Assembly: GCA_036897625.1 (NCBI GenBank)
Contig: JAYMTA010000319.1
Span: 1-31,534, forward strand
Length of the DNA: 31,534 nt
Direction of reading: 5' to 3'
DNA from: Pelargonium cotyledonis
Taxonomy: Eukaryota > Streptophyta > Magnoliopsida > Geraniales > Geraniaceae
The notes beneath the pieces are model-generated. The model was given only the letters and a program-made list of their open reading frames with translations, made no database searches and was not told where the DNA came from. Positions 1 to 10,964 of the stretch are shown piece by piece. A program made the translations under genes and the position numbers. How positions within the stretch are numbered: the stretch's first letter is position 1; every line of letters starts with the position of its first letter.

Positions 1-2
1 TA

Positions 3-146
3 GGATTCGGGTTGCCTGGAGGGGGGTCGCAAAATCAGGGTGGTTTTGGTATGCTAGGACGGTTGCCTTGGCAGTTGTTGCCTCGGCCTTTTAAAAGAAT
101 TGATTATCCTTCCCTTTCTATAGAATCAGAGGTGTGTAGGCTCTAG
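3..146 (+). CDS. Possible 3' end of an unidentified upstream gene (partial)
   Basis: The frame starting at base 3 is open from the window edge for 47 codons and ends in TAG at 144-146. The peptide begins with a Gly/Gln-rich stretch (GFGLPGGGSQNQGGFG) and ends ...YPSLSIESEVCRL. About 85 bases after the stop there is an AATAAATAAA signal near 230, as expected for a plus-strand 3' UTR. The neighbouring gene on the minus strand ends at 514, so the two would converge. I do not recognise the family. It could also be non-coding sequence that happens to be open, since there is no start or homology to test against. Confidence 0.4.
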   Translation, partial: GFGLPGGGSQNQGGFGMLGRLPWQLLPRPFKRIDYPSLSIESEVCRL

Positions 147-513
147 GTATGCCTAGGGATATCTCGTTGTATCTGGTTCATCTTTCTATCGTTTCGTGAA
201 AAACACTTGTATTATGTTAAACTTCATTAATAAATAAAAGTGTTTTCCCCTAAAAAAAAACGTTAAAAAAGTGTAGAATATTTTAAATACCTAAAAACTT
301 ATTTTCTAATAAAAAAATAAAAAATTGTTTCCAAATATAAAAAAATAATACAATTTTTTCTTTTGGGGTCGTTTTATAATTAAATAAATTTGTGTGTCAA
401 ATTTAATAGATTGATGAGGTGGCAAGCTAATAAGCATTATAAACCTCTTTTTTTATCCGGCTTTTATAGTATGTATAAATAAGCGAAGACAAGGAGAGAG
501 CACTAAATATCAT
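147..513. other. AT-rich convergent intergenic region
   Basis: This stretch lies between the stop of the left-edge partial frame and the stop of the minus-strand RING gene. It is very AT-rich with many A and T runs. AATAAA-like signals near 230 would suit the plus-strand gene. I see no gene or recognisable repeat in it. Confidence 0.6.
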
Positions 514-3500
514 CTAGAACTCTAGAAGTAAGGGTAGCAAGAGATTGATACTAACTGAATAAAGTCCACCATCATGTGGAAATCCCTGGAGAGAAAAGCT
601 GCTTCTGAATCCAGGTTCACCAAGTCTTGGATTTGGCCTGCCACCTGCAAAGGATTTGCTAGGAGGCAAATGGTGAGGAAAGTTACCAGGCCCGGCAAGT
701 TCTCCCCTCCGCATATGACCAGGAAAGGGACCATAACCAGCTGGCTCTTCCATCATATGACGTGGGCCCAAATGTTCACCCCTTCTCAAATGGGGAGGCA
801 GAAAATCTTGACCAATCATATCTCCACTCCTCATGTGTTCACCCATTCGCAAGTTACCAGGACCCTCAAATTCACCCCTGCGCATATAGTTGGGCAGACC
901 ATGGAACCTACCTTCATGATAGGAATCACCAAATCGATGTGAATCTCTGCCATCAATATCATCCATGCCAGAGTGGCTACCTGTAACACCGGAAAGGCCA
1001 CCAAATCCATGTGGAGATATGCCAGGATAATCTCTAGGTGGACTCCTAGGACCCAACCCATCCATACGACGCCCACCATATCCAGGAACAGGTCCAAGAA
1101 AATCTGGATGAGCAAGACTAGGATCTGATCTCACTATGGCATCTTCATGACGATAGGGAGGCCCAAATCTTGAAGGATCAACTTTCCTTGCTGCACCATC
1201 CATGCCGAAACCATGAGAACCCATATCTACGGGCCTTGAAGAAGAAAAGAAGCTCCCAGATTTTGGCTCACCATCCAAAGAAGGCCTAGGAAATCGTTTG
1301 CTATCTTCTTCGAACTCTCCACGATCCATCATATGTCTGTTTGGATCGGCTAGAAAGGGATTCAAATGATCATCTGCAAGGGGCTTAAACCTTTCATCCC
1401 GCATCCCAGGTGCCAGCGATGAGTCAAAGCCCTGAGCCCCATTCATTCTCATCATATTAGAGTGGATACCAGAGGGATGCCCATATCCACCTCTTTCCAA
1501 ATCAGGAGGAAGATTAGCAGGGTGTTGCTGACCCATCTGACCTTGTGGTGGAGTTTTAGCCATCATCCCACCATGTGAATCAAATCCCCCAGGTGGTAAT
1601 GTACCAGGTGGTGGCCCCCTGAAAGGCTCACCTTGAGATGATCTGAGAGCGCCTGCATGAGAAGGGGGCATATGAGCTTGGTTATTAGGCCCTTGAGGAG
1701 GACCATAATGACTTGGACCTCTCTCATAGGATGTTGTGGAGCCTGAGACAGGGATAGCACCAGGAGGAACCTCAGTACCCAGCATAGAACCCGGAGGCCT
1801 AAACTGATTGGAGGAATGCCCGGGCCCTGGTGTATAGTGATGGGATGGAGGAGCTTGTAAAATAGGAGCCCCAGGCCTCTGCTGTAGAGATGATGATAGA
1901 TGGCTTCCCTGGCCAGGAGCCGGTGGCAACTTCACATGTTGTTCTCCAACAGGTTCAGCTTCTTGCAAAGGGCGATTTTTCAACCCAGAGCTATGCTGAA
2001 GCTCATTGTTTTCTAAACCGGAATGCTCCACAGGGGCAGTAACAGGAACATCTTTCTGATTCTGAGCCACTGCATCAGATTTACCACCATTTGAAGGCTC
2101 CAAAGTACTCACACTGCCTTCTTCCTTAACCTCTTGTTTTATTACAGTTTCTCCATTTTCCATATTATTTGAATCAACAGATATACCCACAGTCCTCATA
2201 GACTCTGGAATCTCCTTGGCAGATGAAACAGACCTATTTTTTTCTTCAACTTCACCTACAGGTGTAGGCTCAACACCTATTGACTTCATATCAGTTTCTG
2301 ATTTCAGAGGTTTTATCTCGCCTCCATCAAGATCATTTCCACCCTTTTTAGCCACATGTTGATCAGATTCTAGATCATTTGACATGGTTGATTTCAACTG
2401 CTCAGTAGGCAATTTCACCTGGTTGTTGTTCCAGAGCAAGTTATTCTGACTTGCAGAAGATTGGTTTGCACTTAGCTGAGTTGGCCTTACCTGAATACCA
2501 GCGGATTGTGGATATAGTTGTGATTGTGATTGAAAACCTTGATTCGGCATTATAGGCCTTCCTCCAACATATTGAGATTGATGAATTTGCATGCCATGTG
2601 ACATTGCAACATTCTGATGTGACTGTGCATAAGAATGCAATGGCTGAGTAGGAGCCTGGGGGCGTATCTGAGACTGAATTGGCATCTGCTGCTGTGCATA
2701 TTGACCTTGCTGGTTTAGATGATTTTGAACTGACCCAGATGGTTGTCCTGCAAAAGGCTGTGGCTGCTGCACATATTGCTGGGGCATAATTTGTTGAACA
2801 GGCTGCATAACTGGCCGCTGGTGGACAGGATGTCCTGGTTGCTGAGCAGGAGGGTGAATTGGCTGCTGGTGTGAAGTTGGGGCATTAAGGACTTGACCAG
2901 GTGAAGGCAATATTGCAGGTTGTTGCTGAGGGGGTGGGCGCATCTGAGAAGGTTGTTGAGGAAATTGACTCTGCATTTGAACAGGATGTTGAGACGGGCG
3001 GTAAGGCCCAGCCTGTGGGGGCACATGCATTTGCTGATGATGTGGAGCTCCCGGCTGCATTTGCTGCTGAGGTTGTGAATATGAGTGATGACCAGTTACA
3101 GCATGGGCAGGCGGATTCTGTGGTGGAGGCTGGACATTAGGATTCAAGGGTTGGTTGGGCAGAGGGTGGAATTGAGGATGATTCTGAAGCTGCACTTGTA
3201 GCTGGCCTTGAGTAGGGGGTTGGGGAGCAGGATAACGTGAAGGCTGAGTGTGTGGATGTTGCATCTGAGGATTAGGCTGCTGATACTGTGGCATTTGTGG
3301 ATGTTGTAAATTAGGCTGTTGATTTGGCTGAGCTTGAGAATATGGTTGAGGATGTGGATGGCCATGGATTGGCATGGGTGCCTGAGATTGGATTTGAGAA
3401 TGTGGTTGCACTGCAGGATGATTTTGCTGCTGCATGCTGACTTGTGCCTGGTTCTGAGGTGTTGCAGCTGTAGGAGCATGGGCTAGCGGCTGGGAATGGG

Positions 3501-4529
3501 CTGGAGGGTGGTGAGGGTGTCGGTGGGGGTTGCTGTTGCCCTGCTTGAGGAGGATGAGTTTGTGAATGCTGTTGTTGATATTGTAGTGCAGCTGGTTGTT
3601 GATAAGGATAATACATCTGATATTGCTGTTGGTACGGGTCATATCCCGGAAACTGCTGGTAATACTGTTGATATTGCTGCTGCTGATACCACTGATCCGA
3701 AGTTGGCAAAGAAGCTTGAGGATTTAAATTTGATTGCTGGTTTGCATCTTGTCCAGGTGTAGTAGTGACAGTAGCCTGCGATGTCTGGGCTTGAGAAGTC
3801 ACAGTCCCTGCTTGAGGAGCAGTCAGGTTCTGATCAGCAGTGGTTGCTGTGCCAGTGGCTGCAGCATTCTGAGCACCATCTGCCTGCTGTACTTGGGACT
3901 GTACTCCCTGTCAATAAACAACAAGAAAACACGTCATATTAACAAAGAAAAAGAAAACTAGATCCACAAAATTGAAGGAAAATGAAATATAAGTGCGTGC
4001 TTGCACTCACTGGACAATTTTGGGCATGTTCTTGTACTTCACGATGTATGATTTGTATTCCACATCTATTGCACACCACAGGCGAACTGCCAAAGGCACA
4101 ACCAGAACAGTGGGATGTACACTCAGATAGAGGACCCTGCCAAGTACATCCACTCCTATGATAGAGACAGTGAACTTCTATTTTCCCAATAGTATCAGCT
4201 AGTGCTTTATTGGATTCCAGAAGAGGCTGCAATGAAAGGTTATAGAATAGATACATTAATAAGCAGCAAAGAAAGCATCTTAGGTCCGTAGAAAAAATAA
4301 GACTGATGGGTTAAGGAAAAACCTTGGCATCTGCTTCCGTCACTAGATAGCCATCATAAGGACATGCCTTAGTTGTGCTTACAACATATGTTAAACATGG
4401 TTTGCAGTAAAGATGAGTGCATTGTGACTGTAATGCTTCATTTGGGTAGACAAGTAAACGACAGACAGGACAGAAATACTCCCCAGCCAGAGATTGGATA
4501 TTTAATATGCACTCATTATCAAAACCCAT
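514..4529 (-). CDS. RING and TRAF-type zinc-finger protein with long Pro/Gln-rich tail (frame broken by one base)
   Basis: Coding exons on the minus strand are 4529-4323, 4226-4011 and 3907-514, both junctions in phase 0 with GT-AG borders. The start ATG at 4529 follows a 5' UTR acceptor at 4560. Residues 20-59 form a RING-type finger (CPVC, then CTHLYCKPC, then CPYD, so the last ligand is Asp). Residues ~84-141 form a TRAF-type zinc finger rich in Cys/His (CLYHRSGC, CNRCG, HAQNC). The rest, about 1,130 residues, is low-complexity Pro/Gln/His-rich and then Gly/Arg/Pro-rich, with a short acidic Lys/Glu-Ser segment between. The RING suggests an E3 ubiquitin ligase; the tail suggests a nuclear scaffold; both are inferences. 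The frame changes between ~3500 and 3545, best explained by one extra base in the G5 run at 3525-3529. Without that base the product would be about 1,271 aa; as written it stops at ~3311 after about 339 aa. The last residues (VSINLLLPLLLEF) look unlike the preceding tail. Confidence 0.85.
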
Positions 4530-4559
4530 CTTGGCTTACAAATTGGTCCGCCCAAAATA

Positions 4560-5323
4560 CTGGAAATACAAGTGCCTGTGTAGTGTAGATAACAATTTCA
4601 TTGTCAAGTTAAAGAGATCTAAGTAATGCAACCCTGATACCAAAATCTTCATAACATAAAGCAATCGACAATTGGGCACGACTAAGCCATACCTTGAAAT
4701 GATAATATTTATTTAAAATGGAACTCTAAGCAGCATGCATGTAACAAAAAAAAAATGAAAACACCATTACAACAATAGTAACCAGTACTTGCAAATTATT
4801 TGACCCTTATCCAATAACAAATATACAACCACCCTCAAACTTGATCAAAGAAGATAAAGAAATGAAACAAATCATGCAAGTAACCAAATTACAACGCAGA
4901 CAAAGAAGGCTAACCCCATGTTTGGTTGCTGAGAATTTGATTGATGTTAAGGGGAAAAAAGTTTTCTTTAGAGCTAAATCAAGTTTCAGACGAGTAAAAA
5001 TGTCCACTTCCTAGACATAACAACCTCAACATCAATCAATACCAGATTCTTCTTCCTTTCCTCAATTTCTCAGCATCCAAACAAAGGGCGAGGTAAAAAG
5101 GATACAAGTGACAAACGTTACCTACACAGATCCAAGCAATCACCTGAATTTTTCAAATGCAATTAAACCCTAATCCGGATATACCCTGAAAATCAAAATA
5201 AACCAAAATAAAGCTTCAAGAGATCGGCGTGGTCGTGTGTGTTCGAAGGAGGCACGAAAATCAATAACACAATCGTGCAAGATTGATGAAGCCGTCGACG
5301 ATCGACAGGAAGATTGCAGCTAC
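4560..5323 (-). other. 5' UTR intron of the RING/TRAF zinc-finger gene
   Basis: On the minus strand a donor (CAG|GTAGCT) ends an untranslated first exon at 5324, and a pyrimidine-rich acceptor (TTTCCAG|T) lies at 4560, 30 bases before the start codon. The interval is AT-rich and has no coding potential. An alternative acceptor directly at the ATG (CCAAG|ATG) cannot be excluded. A telo-box-like AAACCCTAA sits at 5165-5173. The untranslated first exon may carry two very short upstream ORFs, depending on the true transcription start. Confidence 0.65.
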
Positions 5324-5441
5324 CTGAAATGGCGATGCGAAGCTTAAGCAGCGGATTAGAGAGAAAGAGGAGTGCTCATGTGAAGTGTGTGCGAGAAAAA
5401 TGCCCAACACTGTTCATTGATTCTTTGGCAAAGAGAGTTAC

Positions 5442-5481
5442 GCCGTTATCTAAGTTACCCTAACGGCAACTTTATATAGAG
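5442..5481 (-). promoter_or_regulatory. Core promoter of the RING gene: TATA box and paired AACGG elements
   Basis: Read on the minus strand there is a clear TATA box (CTATATAAAG, plus-strand 5470-5479). Just downstream, GCCGTTA (5442-5448) and TAACGGC (5461-5467) form a 7-bp inverted repeat around a 12-base spacer. AACGG is the core of three-repeat-MYB (MSA) elements, so cell-cycle-linked control is possible. The TATA box fits a transcript start near 5440-5450. The element assignment rests on sequence only. Confidence 0.5.
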
Positions 5482-7100
5482 TGCTCGCTTTAGAAATTTA
5501 AAAGAAAAATAAAATAGAGACCCAAACATTTTGTGTTTTTCATAATTATTAGTATTTATATTTGTAGCCTTAAATCTTCATTATATTGTGAAAATTGCAG
5601 CACAATTTCTTAATTGTGTAATATTGCTAGTTAAAGTTAGTGATGACAATCCTAGTTGAAATTATATTCAGATGAATTTTCATAAAATGAAAGGAGATTA
5701 TGTTTATCGAATAACTTGTAATTATTTTGCTGTCGGATTTTTTTATTTAAATTGAAAAGTTGATTGAAGGTATATTTTATTTATAAGTAAGAATGAACTT
5801 TTTTTACACGTGTTAAGTGTATTTATGATAAATTATTTATAGTCTAACTAATTAGTATTTTAAAACGGTTTTTTTGTTGTTGTGTTAGTGAGGAATGTAG
5901 TGTCAGATTGACATGTAACTTCCGAATTGATTAAAATGACATCGGTTAGTTTTGAGCATTGTTGTACATTAATTTCTCTAACAATAGGAAGCGACAACAA
6001 AATTAAATTATAAAATAAAACTAAAAGCAATCACGTGGATTTTTTTAATGATTTCATCACAACTTTGCAAGCACATCCCTACTTTAATGGACAATAGTGT
6101 CTGCTTTAATATATTCTATATTCGGACTTTGTATATTTTTCTTGAAAATGTGGATGAACTTATATAGAGTTCCATTGCAGGGCTTTAACCATCGTGAGCT
6201 ATTTTATTTCCATTATCAACCAACTAAATACAATCAACTTCAACAATATGTGATCCACGCATAAGTATTGCATTATATTATCGAATATACATTGAATAAG
6301 TAGTGAATTACCTAATAGATATTGAATTTATTTATTGTTGTGTCTTTTTGAACTAATTAAAGGTCAAATGAACATTTGTACGTCTCGTATTTATGGAAAC
6401 AATATATTGAAGTTGGGGCTAAATATTTTTATTGTGTGAACCTTTGGATTGAGTTTACACTTGAACACTCCCACTCTAAGACCTAAGGCATGGACGCTAC
6501 AATAGAGCACAATGTAAGGGACATTCAAGAGGTATTCCTCAAATTTCAAATTGTAAATAATAACAAGTATCTTTGCCAAATGAAACGAGCACTACCAAAC
6601 AAGCATATTATGCATAAAATTAAAAATAATTCTAATCTGAAAAATTATTCGTACTTCATAACTTGAGGGATATTCATTCTAAAAAGAGTTATATTAAAAG
6701 ACATCATGTTTTGCATCATAATAATGTCATGTAATCAACTATTGTTGCATACATCCAATGATGATGGCGTTGGAAACCATAGGAGGTGACAGTGACATTA
6801 GCGCGATGAGGTGGTGATAGTGTCACCACTTAAGAGTACTTGAAGTATAATATTTGATATATGCGAACTAGATTACTCACGTTAAGACATTTAGTTTTAA
6901 GTCATGTCCATCTATGACGAATCTCTAATTCGTCATTGATTTTTATGAAATTATTTATTCCTTAAATAAAAAAAGAAAAGAGTGCTGAAAAAAGAAGAAA
7001 AAAGAAAAGAAATAATAAAACACATGGAAGAAGAGGAGGTTTGGGACAAAAATGGAAAGAAGATAGCTCTTTTTGAATTAGTCAAAATTTAGGGGTGTAA
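5482..7100. other. Divergent intergenic region, AT-rich
   Basis: About 1.6 kb between the divergently transcribed RING gene and the GONST3-type transporter. It is AT-rich with no supported gene; the only open frame is a short spurious one. It holds a perfect 9-bp-arm hairpin at 6914-6936 and a polypurine (A/G) tract at about 6967-7046. Promoters of both neighbours should lie at its two ends. I recognise no transposon. Confidence 0.6.
6914..6936. repeat. Short perfect inverted repeat
   Basis: ATGACGAAT (6914-6922) and ATTCGTCAT (6928-6936) are exact reverse complements separated by CTCTA. It lies upstream of the transporter gene. Its role, if any, is unknown. Confidence 0.7.
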
Positions 7101-7288
7101 TTCGAATGAACAAAAAGAAAAGAGAGAAAAGTGCAATTTCCATAACTGCCAGTAATAGACACGACTTGCATCCCCGCACAGAGTCAGTTACTCTTCTTCT
7201 CGAATCGAGCCCAACCAGAGAAACCTTCCAGATCGACGCAGCATCGCAAATCTCGAGACTCTACGACCTCACCACAGGTGTGACACTC

Positions 7289-7312
7289 CCTCTCTCTCTC
7301 TCTCTCTCTCTC
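7289..7312 (+). repeat. (CT)n microsatellite, about 11-12 units
   Basis: An uninterrupted CT run just inside the 5' UTR intron, 11 bases after the donor. It is likely to be polymorphic in length. Confidence 0.9.
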
Positions 7313-8744
7313 AATTGATTTTTTTTTTGTCCATGGCCATTACTCGATCCGAACGGATCGAATCGTGTTCGCGCGTTTCACGTTGAAAATGGAGAAGAAA
7401 TTGACAAAATTTGGGTTTCCGTTACCCGGGAATCAAGTAATTTAACCGTTGGACGGTGTGTTTCTTGCGTAGTATCATTTCATGCACGGTTGTACTCGTT
7501 ACTCACTGCTTTGTAGCCTGTAGTTGTGTTGCGCAATTCAGATTTACTGTTTTGGATTTTTGTTGAACACTAATTTTTTTCATTCACACTTGAGGCGATT
7601 CCAGATTTGGCACTGTATACATTGTCGGTGGAGTTGGGATTTGGATGTGATTCTGAAATTTGTGTTGCAATTGTAACATCATATATTGTGAAAATCAGTA
7701 ATACGTAATGTTTAAAGAGAAAAAATCTCCAAGAGTTAATGATTGAGATCTATAAGAGTTTGATATGTCACAAATTAACACTCATACCCACCCCAACTCC
7801 GGGTCCAATTCAAATGTGTCTTGGTTGAGTCTCCCCGCTCTCTTATTTTAATTAGGTTTAGTTGGTTTATGACTTTAATTGAGACATAAGTGAGATTCAA
7901 CTTCATTCAAATTTACTGGAAGAATATCATGCTCTTCTATCTCATTTTTATTCATTTTTGTTCCATTTAGCTTGTAATAGTTTGTGTATAAAACTAAGTT
8001 TAATTGTCTTAAATAGTAAAAGATGGGTTGGCTCAATTTGATGTCTAAATCTAAACCAAAATATATATCCATTGGTTTTGCAACATCCTGAACGTAAACC
8101 AGACTAGTGGTTCACAGAAATCAAGTTTGAGCATTTCTTGAGCTCTTTTAGACTTTTAATTGACCACACAATAACTAGGATGAAATTAAGATCTCGCCTC
8201 ACATAAGTTCAGGTTTCTTGACAAACTGTATTTTTTGTTAACCCGTAGTCTGTTCTGGTTGTGTATGTCCATTTCTTTTGTTCATTAACGATGAATTTTA
8301 CTCTCAAACAAGTCTTTTCACAGCTGAGCAAGGTCCCCATTATCAGTTGATGCTAAATTCAGCTGTAATGTTTAAAACCTGAGTCAGAATTGGAATACTG
8401 TATATTCCACAGTTCAGAATTAGGCAGCCTTTGGCCCTTTAAGGCTGTACATTAGTTGTTTCTTGCTCTATTGTGGTTCATAAGTAAGATCTCACTTTAT
8501 TTGAACTTACTTAGTATTGTCCAAGGTACTATTTACCTAATATGCAGAATTTGAAGTTTGTGATTGATTCCCAATCTATCATGGTTTTCGTTACGGGCTC
8601 AAGTTTTATATGTATAGCTAGGTAGCCTCTCTGTTATTACTTTGTTCCTTTTGACTTCCTGGTAGACATTTTATTCTGGAAGTTCTTACACTTTTTCCTC
8701 TTGTCTGAGTATTGGAACACATATTAAGGGGAAATGACAACTTT

Positions 8745-8761
8745 TCTTTCTTTCTTTCTTT
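8745..8761 (+). repeat. (CTTT)n short tandem repeat
   Basis: Four tandem copies of CTTT in the 5' UTR intron of the transporter gene, about 230 bases before its acceptor. Confidence 0.8.
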
Positions 8762-8990
8762 TGTATTGTTAATTTGTTCCATGTAGTCATTTTGTAATTG
8801 GAGGTAAATCATTTGTCTTTCTCCTGATTTCGTGCGAGCTCTTTGCTAAAGGAGTCTAACTTTTGGAATTGTTGTTGAATACTTGGTTGTGATGTTGAAT
8901 ATCAATTAATCATTTTCCTTATGCTCAATATGTTATTTTGTAATCTTATCTTATATGAATGGCTATTAATTTTATGCTACTCTTCTTTAG

Positions 8991-10121
8991 ATGTCTAAGG
9001 ATGCAGAGAACCCTAAAGATGGTGAGGCCCTAAAAGATCTACAAGCTCCTTCACTTTCTAGTGACCTTCCAGCATCCTGGTATAGTGCCTTACTCGGGCA
9101 CATCTCAGTTTATGGTGTAGCTGCTGGATACTGCATTTCAGCATCGTTGCTCTCCATCATAAATAAATGGGCTGTCATGAAGTTTCCATATCCTGGTGCA
9201 CTCACTGCTTTACAGTACTTCACAAGTGCAGCTGGAGTCTTTATTTTAGGAAGATTCAAGCTCTTAGAGCACGATCGACTTGACCTCCTGACCATGTGGC
9301 GGTTCCTTCCAGCAGCAATTATTTTCTACCTTTCGCTTTTCACCAACAGCGAGCTCCTTCTTCATGCCAATGTTGATACTTTCATTGTATTCCGTTCAGT
9401 GGTCCCCATGTTTGTTGCAATCGGAGAGACTCTTTTTTTGCACCAGCCATGGCCATCAATAAAAACCTGGGTCTCGCTCGCTACTATCTTTGCTGGAAGT
9501 GTACTTTATGTCCTAACAGATTATCAGTTCACGTTTATGGCTTATACCTGGGCTGTAGCTTACCTCATTAGCATGTCGATAGATTTTGTATACATCAAGC
9601 ATGTGGTGATGACCATTGGTTTAAATACGTGGGGTCTTGTACTCTACAACAATCTCGAGGCTCTTCTTTTGTTTCCGTTGGAGCTGCTTATAATGGGGGA
9701 GTTGAAGAAAATAAAGCATGAAATTTCAGAAGAGACGGATTGGTACTCTTTCGATGTAATGTTGCCGGTGGGGTTATCTTGTTTATTTGGCTTATCCATC
9801 TCCTTTTTCGGGTTCTCTTGTCGGAGAGCAATTTCCGCTACGGGATTTACCGTTCTTGGCATAGTGAACAAGCTATTGACAGTCGTGATTAACTTGCTTG
9901 TCTGGGACAAGCATTCTACATTAGTGGGAACGTTGGGGCTTTTGATCTGTATGCTGGGTGGTGTCATGTATCAGCAGTCCACGAGCAACAAACCTAAGGC
10001 TGTGAATGAAGTAAAAGCACAAGAAAACGAGGAGGAGCAACAGAAATTACTTGAAATGCAAAGCAACACCGAAATAAGCAGCAATGAGAAGGCAGTCTCT
10101 GAATTGGAAGAAGGCAAGTAA
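8991..10121 (+). CDS. GONST3: Golgi GDP-sugar transporter, GONST3/GGLT1 type
   Basis: The intronless CDS encodes 376 aa, close to the length known for this family. It is a multi-pass protein of the NST/TPT drug-metabolite-transporter superfamily with about ten hydrophobic segments between residues ~38 and ~328. The conserved block FYLSLFTNSELL and then HANVDTFIVFRS (~112-135) and the GDP-sugar binding motif GxVNK (GIVNK, 290-294) are present. The N terminus is short and polar; the C-terminal ~45 residues are charged and Glu/Gln-rich, probably cytosolic. Arabidopsis GONST3 was shown to carry GDP-L-galactose into the Golgi for the pectin rhamnogalacturonan II (GGLT1), and the overall sequence matches this clade better than GONST4/GFT1 as I recall them. 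The ATG lies directly after the leader-intron acceptor and is the first in frame. Substrate is inferred from the family. Confidence 0.88.
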   Translation: MSKDAENPKDGEALKDLQAPSLSSDLPASWYSALLGHISVYGVAAGYCISASLLSIINKWAVMKFPYPGALTALQYFTSAAGVFILGRFKLLEHDRLDLLTMWRFLPAAIIFYLSLFTNSELLLHANVDTFIVFRSVVPMFVAIGETLFLHQPWPSIKTWVSLATIFAGSVLYVLTDYQFTFMAYTWAVAYLISMSIDFVYIKHVVMTIGLNTWGLVLYNNLEALLLFPLELLIMGELKKIKHEISEETDWYSFDVMLPVGLSCLFGLSISFFGFSCRRAISATGFTVLGIVNKLLTVVINLLVWDKHSTLVGTLGLLICMLGGVMYQQSTSNKPKAVNEVKAQENEEEQQKLLEMQSNTEISSNEKAVSELEEGK

Positions 10122-10781
10122 AGGGTTCTTCAACTAGGCAACATTATTATTTTTCGGGGCCAGACCGACCAGTATTACATGGTAAATTCTCGGGGCTTGC
10201 AACTTCGCCATAGATAACCTTGTAACCCATTTTCGAGCTTCTTTCGAGACATGGGTTCGTGGCAAATCAGTATTGTTCCCGTTTGGCCTCTGTCGGGTCT
10301 ACTTTCAGTGATAAGTGATCTGTGCCTGACATCAAACTTGAAGAACAAGTTAGATGGAATATTGGATTTATCATACTCTAGCTCAAATTAATGATGTGTT
10401 AAATCTTTAGGTACCTAGAAAAAAGTTTGTTCAACATGTATCAAAGACTTAAATCTTGTTTTTTAATTTTTTTTATTTATAGAGTCTTATAGCCATGAGT
10501 CTCTCAGTGTGAGCTTATGTTACAAATTCATATCATTCAGTTTACAGGGATTTTAATCAGATTCTTTTTCAACCTTTTGGTGTGTTTTCTTGCCAATTGG
10601 TAAAGTGCACTTAAGATTTGCATTTCTAACATGGGTCCATGAAGATGATATGATCGACTCTAATCCTCTCTAAAAGCATTATATGAGCAATAACCTCAAG
10701 CAATGCTCCTAAAAAATAAATAAATAACAACTTTCAACTAAACAGTACTTCGAATAATGGAATGCATAAAAAGAGAAAAAA
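10122..10781 (+). other. 3' UTR and intergenic region after the GONST3-type gene
   Basis: The first 250 or so bases are less AT-rich and probably form the 3' UTR. The rest is AT-rich. I see no gene here. Confidence 0.5.
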
Positions 10782-10855
10782 TCGATCTTAGTTCAGTTTG
10801 GCAGACCACGGGTCTCCAAAACCCGATGTCGTAGGTTCAAATCCTACAGAGCGTG
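10782..10855 (+). pseudogene. trnW-CCA: Plastid-derived tRNA-Trp (CCA), nuclear copy
   Basis: The anticodon arm with anticodon CCA (GGGTCTCCAAAACCC), the variable region and the T arm with GGTTCAAATCC match plastid trnW-CCA almost exactly. The D arm is slightly changed, and the 5' acceptor strand (TCGATCT) no longer pairs well with the 3' strand (AGAGCGT). It is followed at normal plastid distance by petG on the opposite strand, which is the plastid gene order. I take it as a relic of organelle DNA in the nucleus rather than a working tRNA gene. Confidence 0.85.
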
Positions 10856-10964
10856 GATCCAAAATTAGACTGAAATGAAATGATTGAAGAGGAATCTGAA
10901 CTTGACCTCCCGTATGTGGATAAAAGAAAGGAGGAGATCAGTCAAAAAAATAAATGCTAATAAA

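Larger units (their letters stand above)
7278..8990 (+). other. 5' UTR intron of the GONST3-type transporter gene
   Basis: A donor CACAG|GTGTGA at 7278 ends an untranslated exon that starts somewhere after ~7100. The acceptor CTTCTTTAG ends at 8990, directly before the start ATG. The 1.7-kb interval has no coding potential. It contains a CT microsatellite at its 5' end and a (CTTT)n tract near its 3' end. Long leader introns of this type often raise expression in plants; that is general knowledge, not something visible here. Confidence 0.75.

Noticed and set aside
574-1115. Several open frames on both strands inside the RING gene tail
   Set aside because: They are shadow frames caused by the low-complexity Pro/Gly/Met-rich coding sequence of the real minus-strand gene.
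10782-10855. A working nuclear tRNA-Trp gene
   Set aside because: Sequence and neighbour (petG) are plastid, the acceptor stem is broken, and nuclear tRNA-Trp differs.
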